In this document: positions 63,949-64,000 of the stretch, piece after piece | Layout of the letters: each line of letters starts with the position of its first letter | Numbering within the stretch: the stretch's first letter is position 1 | Assembly: GCA_030824965.1 (NCBI GenBank) | Contig: JAPJQV010000008.1 | Span: 1-64,000 of the forward strand | Length of the DNA: 64,000 nucleotides | Origin: Micavibrio sp. | Lineage (GTDB): Bacteria > Pseudomonadota > Alphaproteobacteria > Micavibrionales > Micavibrionaceae | Reading direction: 5' to 3' | The notes under the pieces: model-generated | What the model was told of the DNA's origin: nothing | Seen by the model: the letters and a program-made list of their open reading frames with translations, nothing else | Databases searched by the model: none | Translations under genes and position numbers: made by a program

Positions 63949-64000
63949 AATCAAATAAAAAGCCTGCCACCCTTCAACTGTTCGGCTTCACCGTAAAAAG

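Noticed and set aside
1..64000. tRNA, rRNA, prophage or classical insertion sequence
   Set aside because: No cloverleaf-like sequence, rRNA segment, phage structural gene or transposase was recognised on either strand.

Overview
The window looks like a contiguous piece of an alphaproteobacterial chromosome. The evidence is the gene families and their order: recO-parC, fumC followed by an RHH_4 ribbon-helix-helix gene, ubiK-ybjN-proC, prs-rplY(CTC form)-pth-ychF, a MucR regulator, a PHA cluster with PhaR, an Nfu/UspA pair and an MbfA-type ferritin/VIT1 fusion. It is gene dense, codes on both strands in short operons with 1-4 bp overlaps, and carries biosynthetic genes (ilvD, ilvE, purE, purK, folP, folK, proC, hldD), which argues against a strongly reduced endosymbiont. 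A TcpQ-like protein, a large coiled-coil exported protein and several unrecognised exported proteins would suit a Micavibrio-like or environmental alphaproteobacterium, but genus cannot be fixed from this sequence. I see no tRNA, rRNA, CRISPR array, classical insertion sequence or prophage.

Layout. 1-6.4 kb: small ORF, parC and recO, a GIY-YIG nuclease bracketed by inverted repeats, a Tat-exported superoxide dismutase, a histidine phosphatase, folP/folK. 6.5-13.1 kb: an exported M15-like protein, then a tightly packed leftward operon pfkA - two PH-domain membrane proteins - ilvD - L,D-transpeptidase. 13.2-17.4 kb: purE, a repeat-rich island, purK, fumC, RHH regulator. 17.4-24.5 kb: AsmA-like protein, then phaC-phaA-phaB with divergent phaR; a phasin lies at 39.1 kb. 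24.5-30.2 kb: 38-residue-repeat coiled-coil protein, double TcpQ-like protein, prfB with an intact programmed frameshift, DJ-1/PfpI-like protein. 30.2-36.4 kb: unknown cytoplasmic and exported proteins, a methyltransferase, an OmpA lipoprotein, hslO with an ABC-2 permease, recX. 36.4-42.9 kb: PAS sensor kinase, phasin, csaA, an OmpR/EnvZ pair, ilvE. 42.9-47.6 kb: small unknown gene, EF-hand protein, ychF-pth-rplY-prs. 47.7-54.7 kb: a possible EreA/TIKI-fold orphan, hldD-lgt-midA-pgeF, ubiK-ybjN-proC, mucR. 54.8-63.9 kb: mannose activation genes, tsaB, a degenerate NodB-like protein, nfu, usp, TSUP permease with a TIGR02186 partner, an exported unknown, mbfA.

How the genes work together. PHA synthesis and storage are covered (thiolase, reductase, synthase, PhaR, phasin). 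Envelope genes are numerous: L,D-transpeptidase, lgt, hldD, AsmA, OmpA lipoprotein, and a GDP-mannose branch beside MucR, which controls exopolysaccharide in related bacteria. Oxidative and iron stress are handled by exported SOD, Hsp33, Nfu and MbfA.

Most unusual signals. (1) A family of 27-bp repeats forms two 75-bp whole-element hairpins (14.5 and 62.7 kb) and, as inverted arms, brackets a stand-alone GIY-YIG nuclease gene (3.4-3.7 kb), a layout reminiscent of REP/RAYT systems. (2) At both hairpin loci a second, 21-27 bp repeat sits next to it, upstream of purK and mbfA. (3) A different palindrome is inserted in frame inside the signal peptide of the TIGR02186 protein. (4) Several proteins have lost key catalytic residues (DJ-1/PfpI-like, NodB-like).
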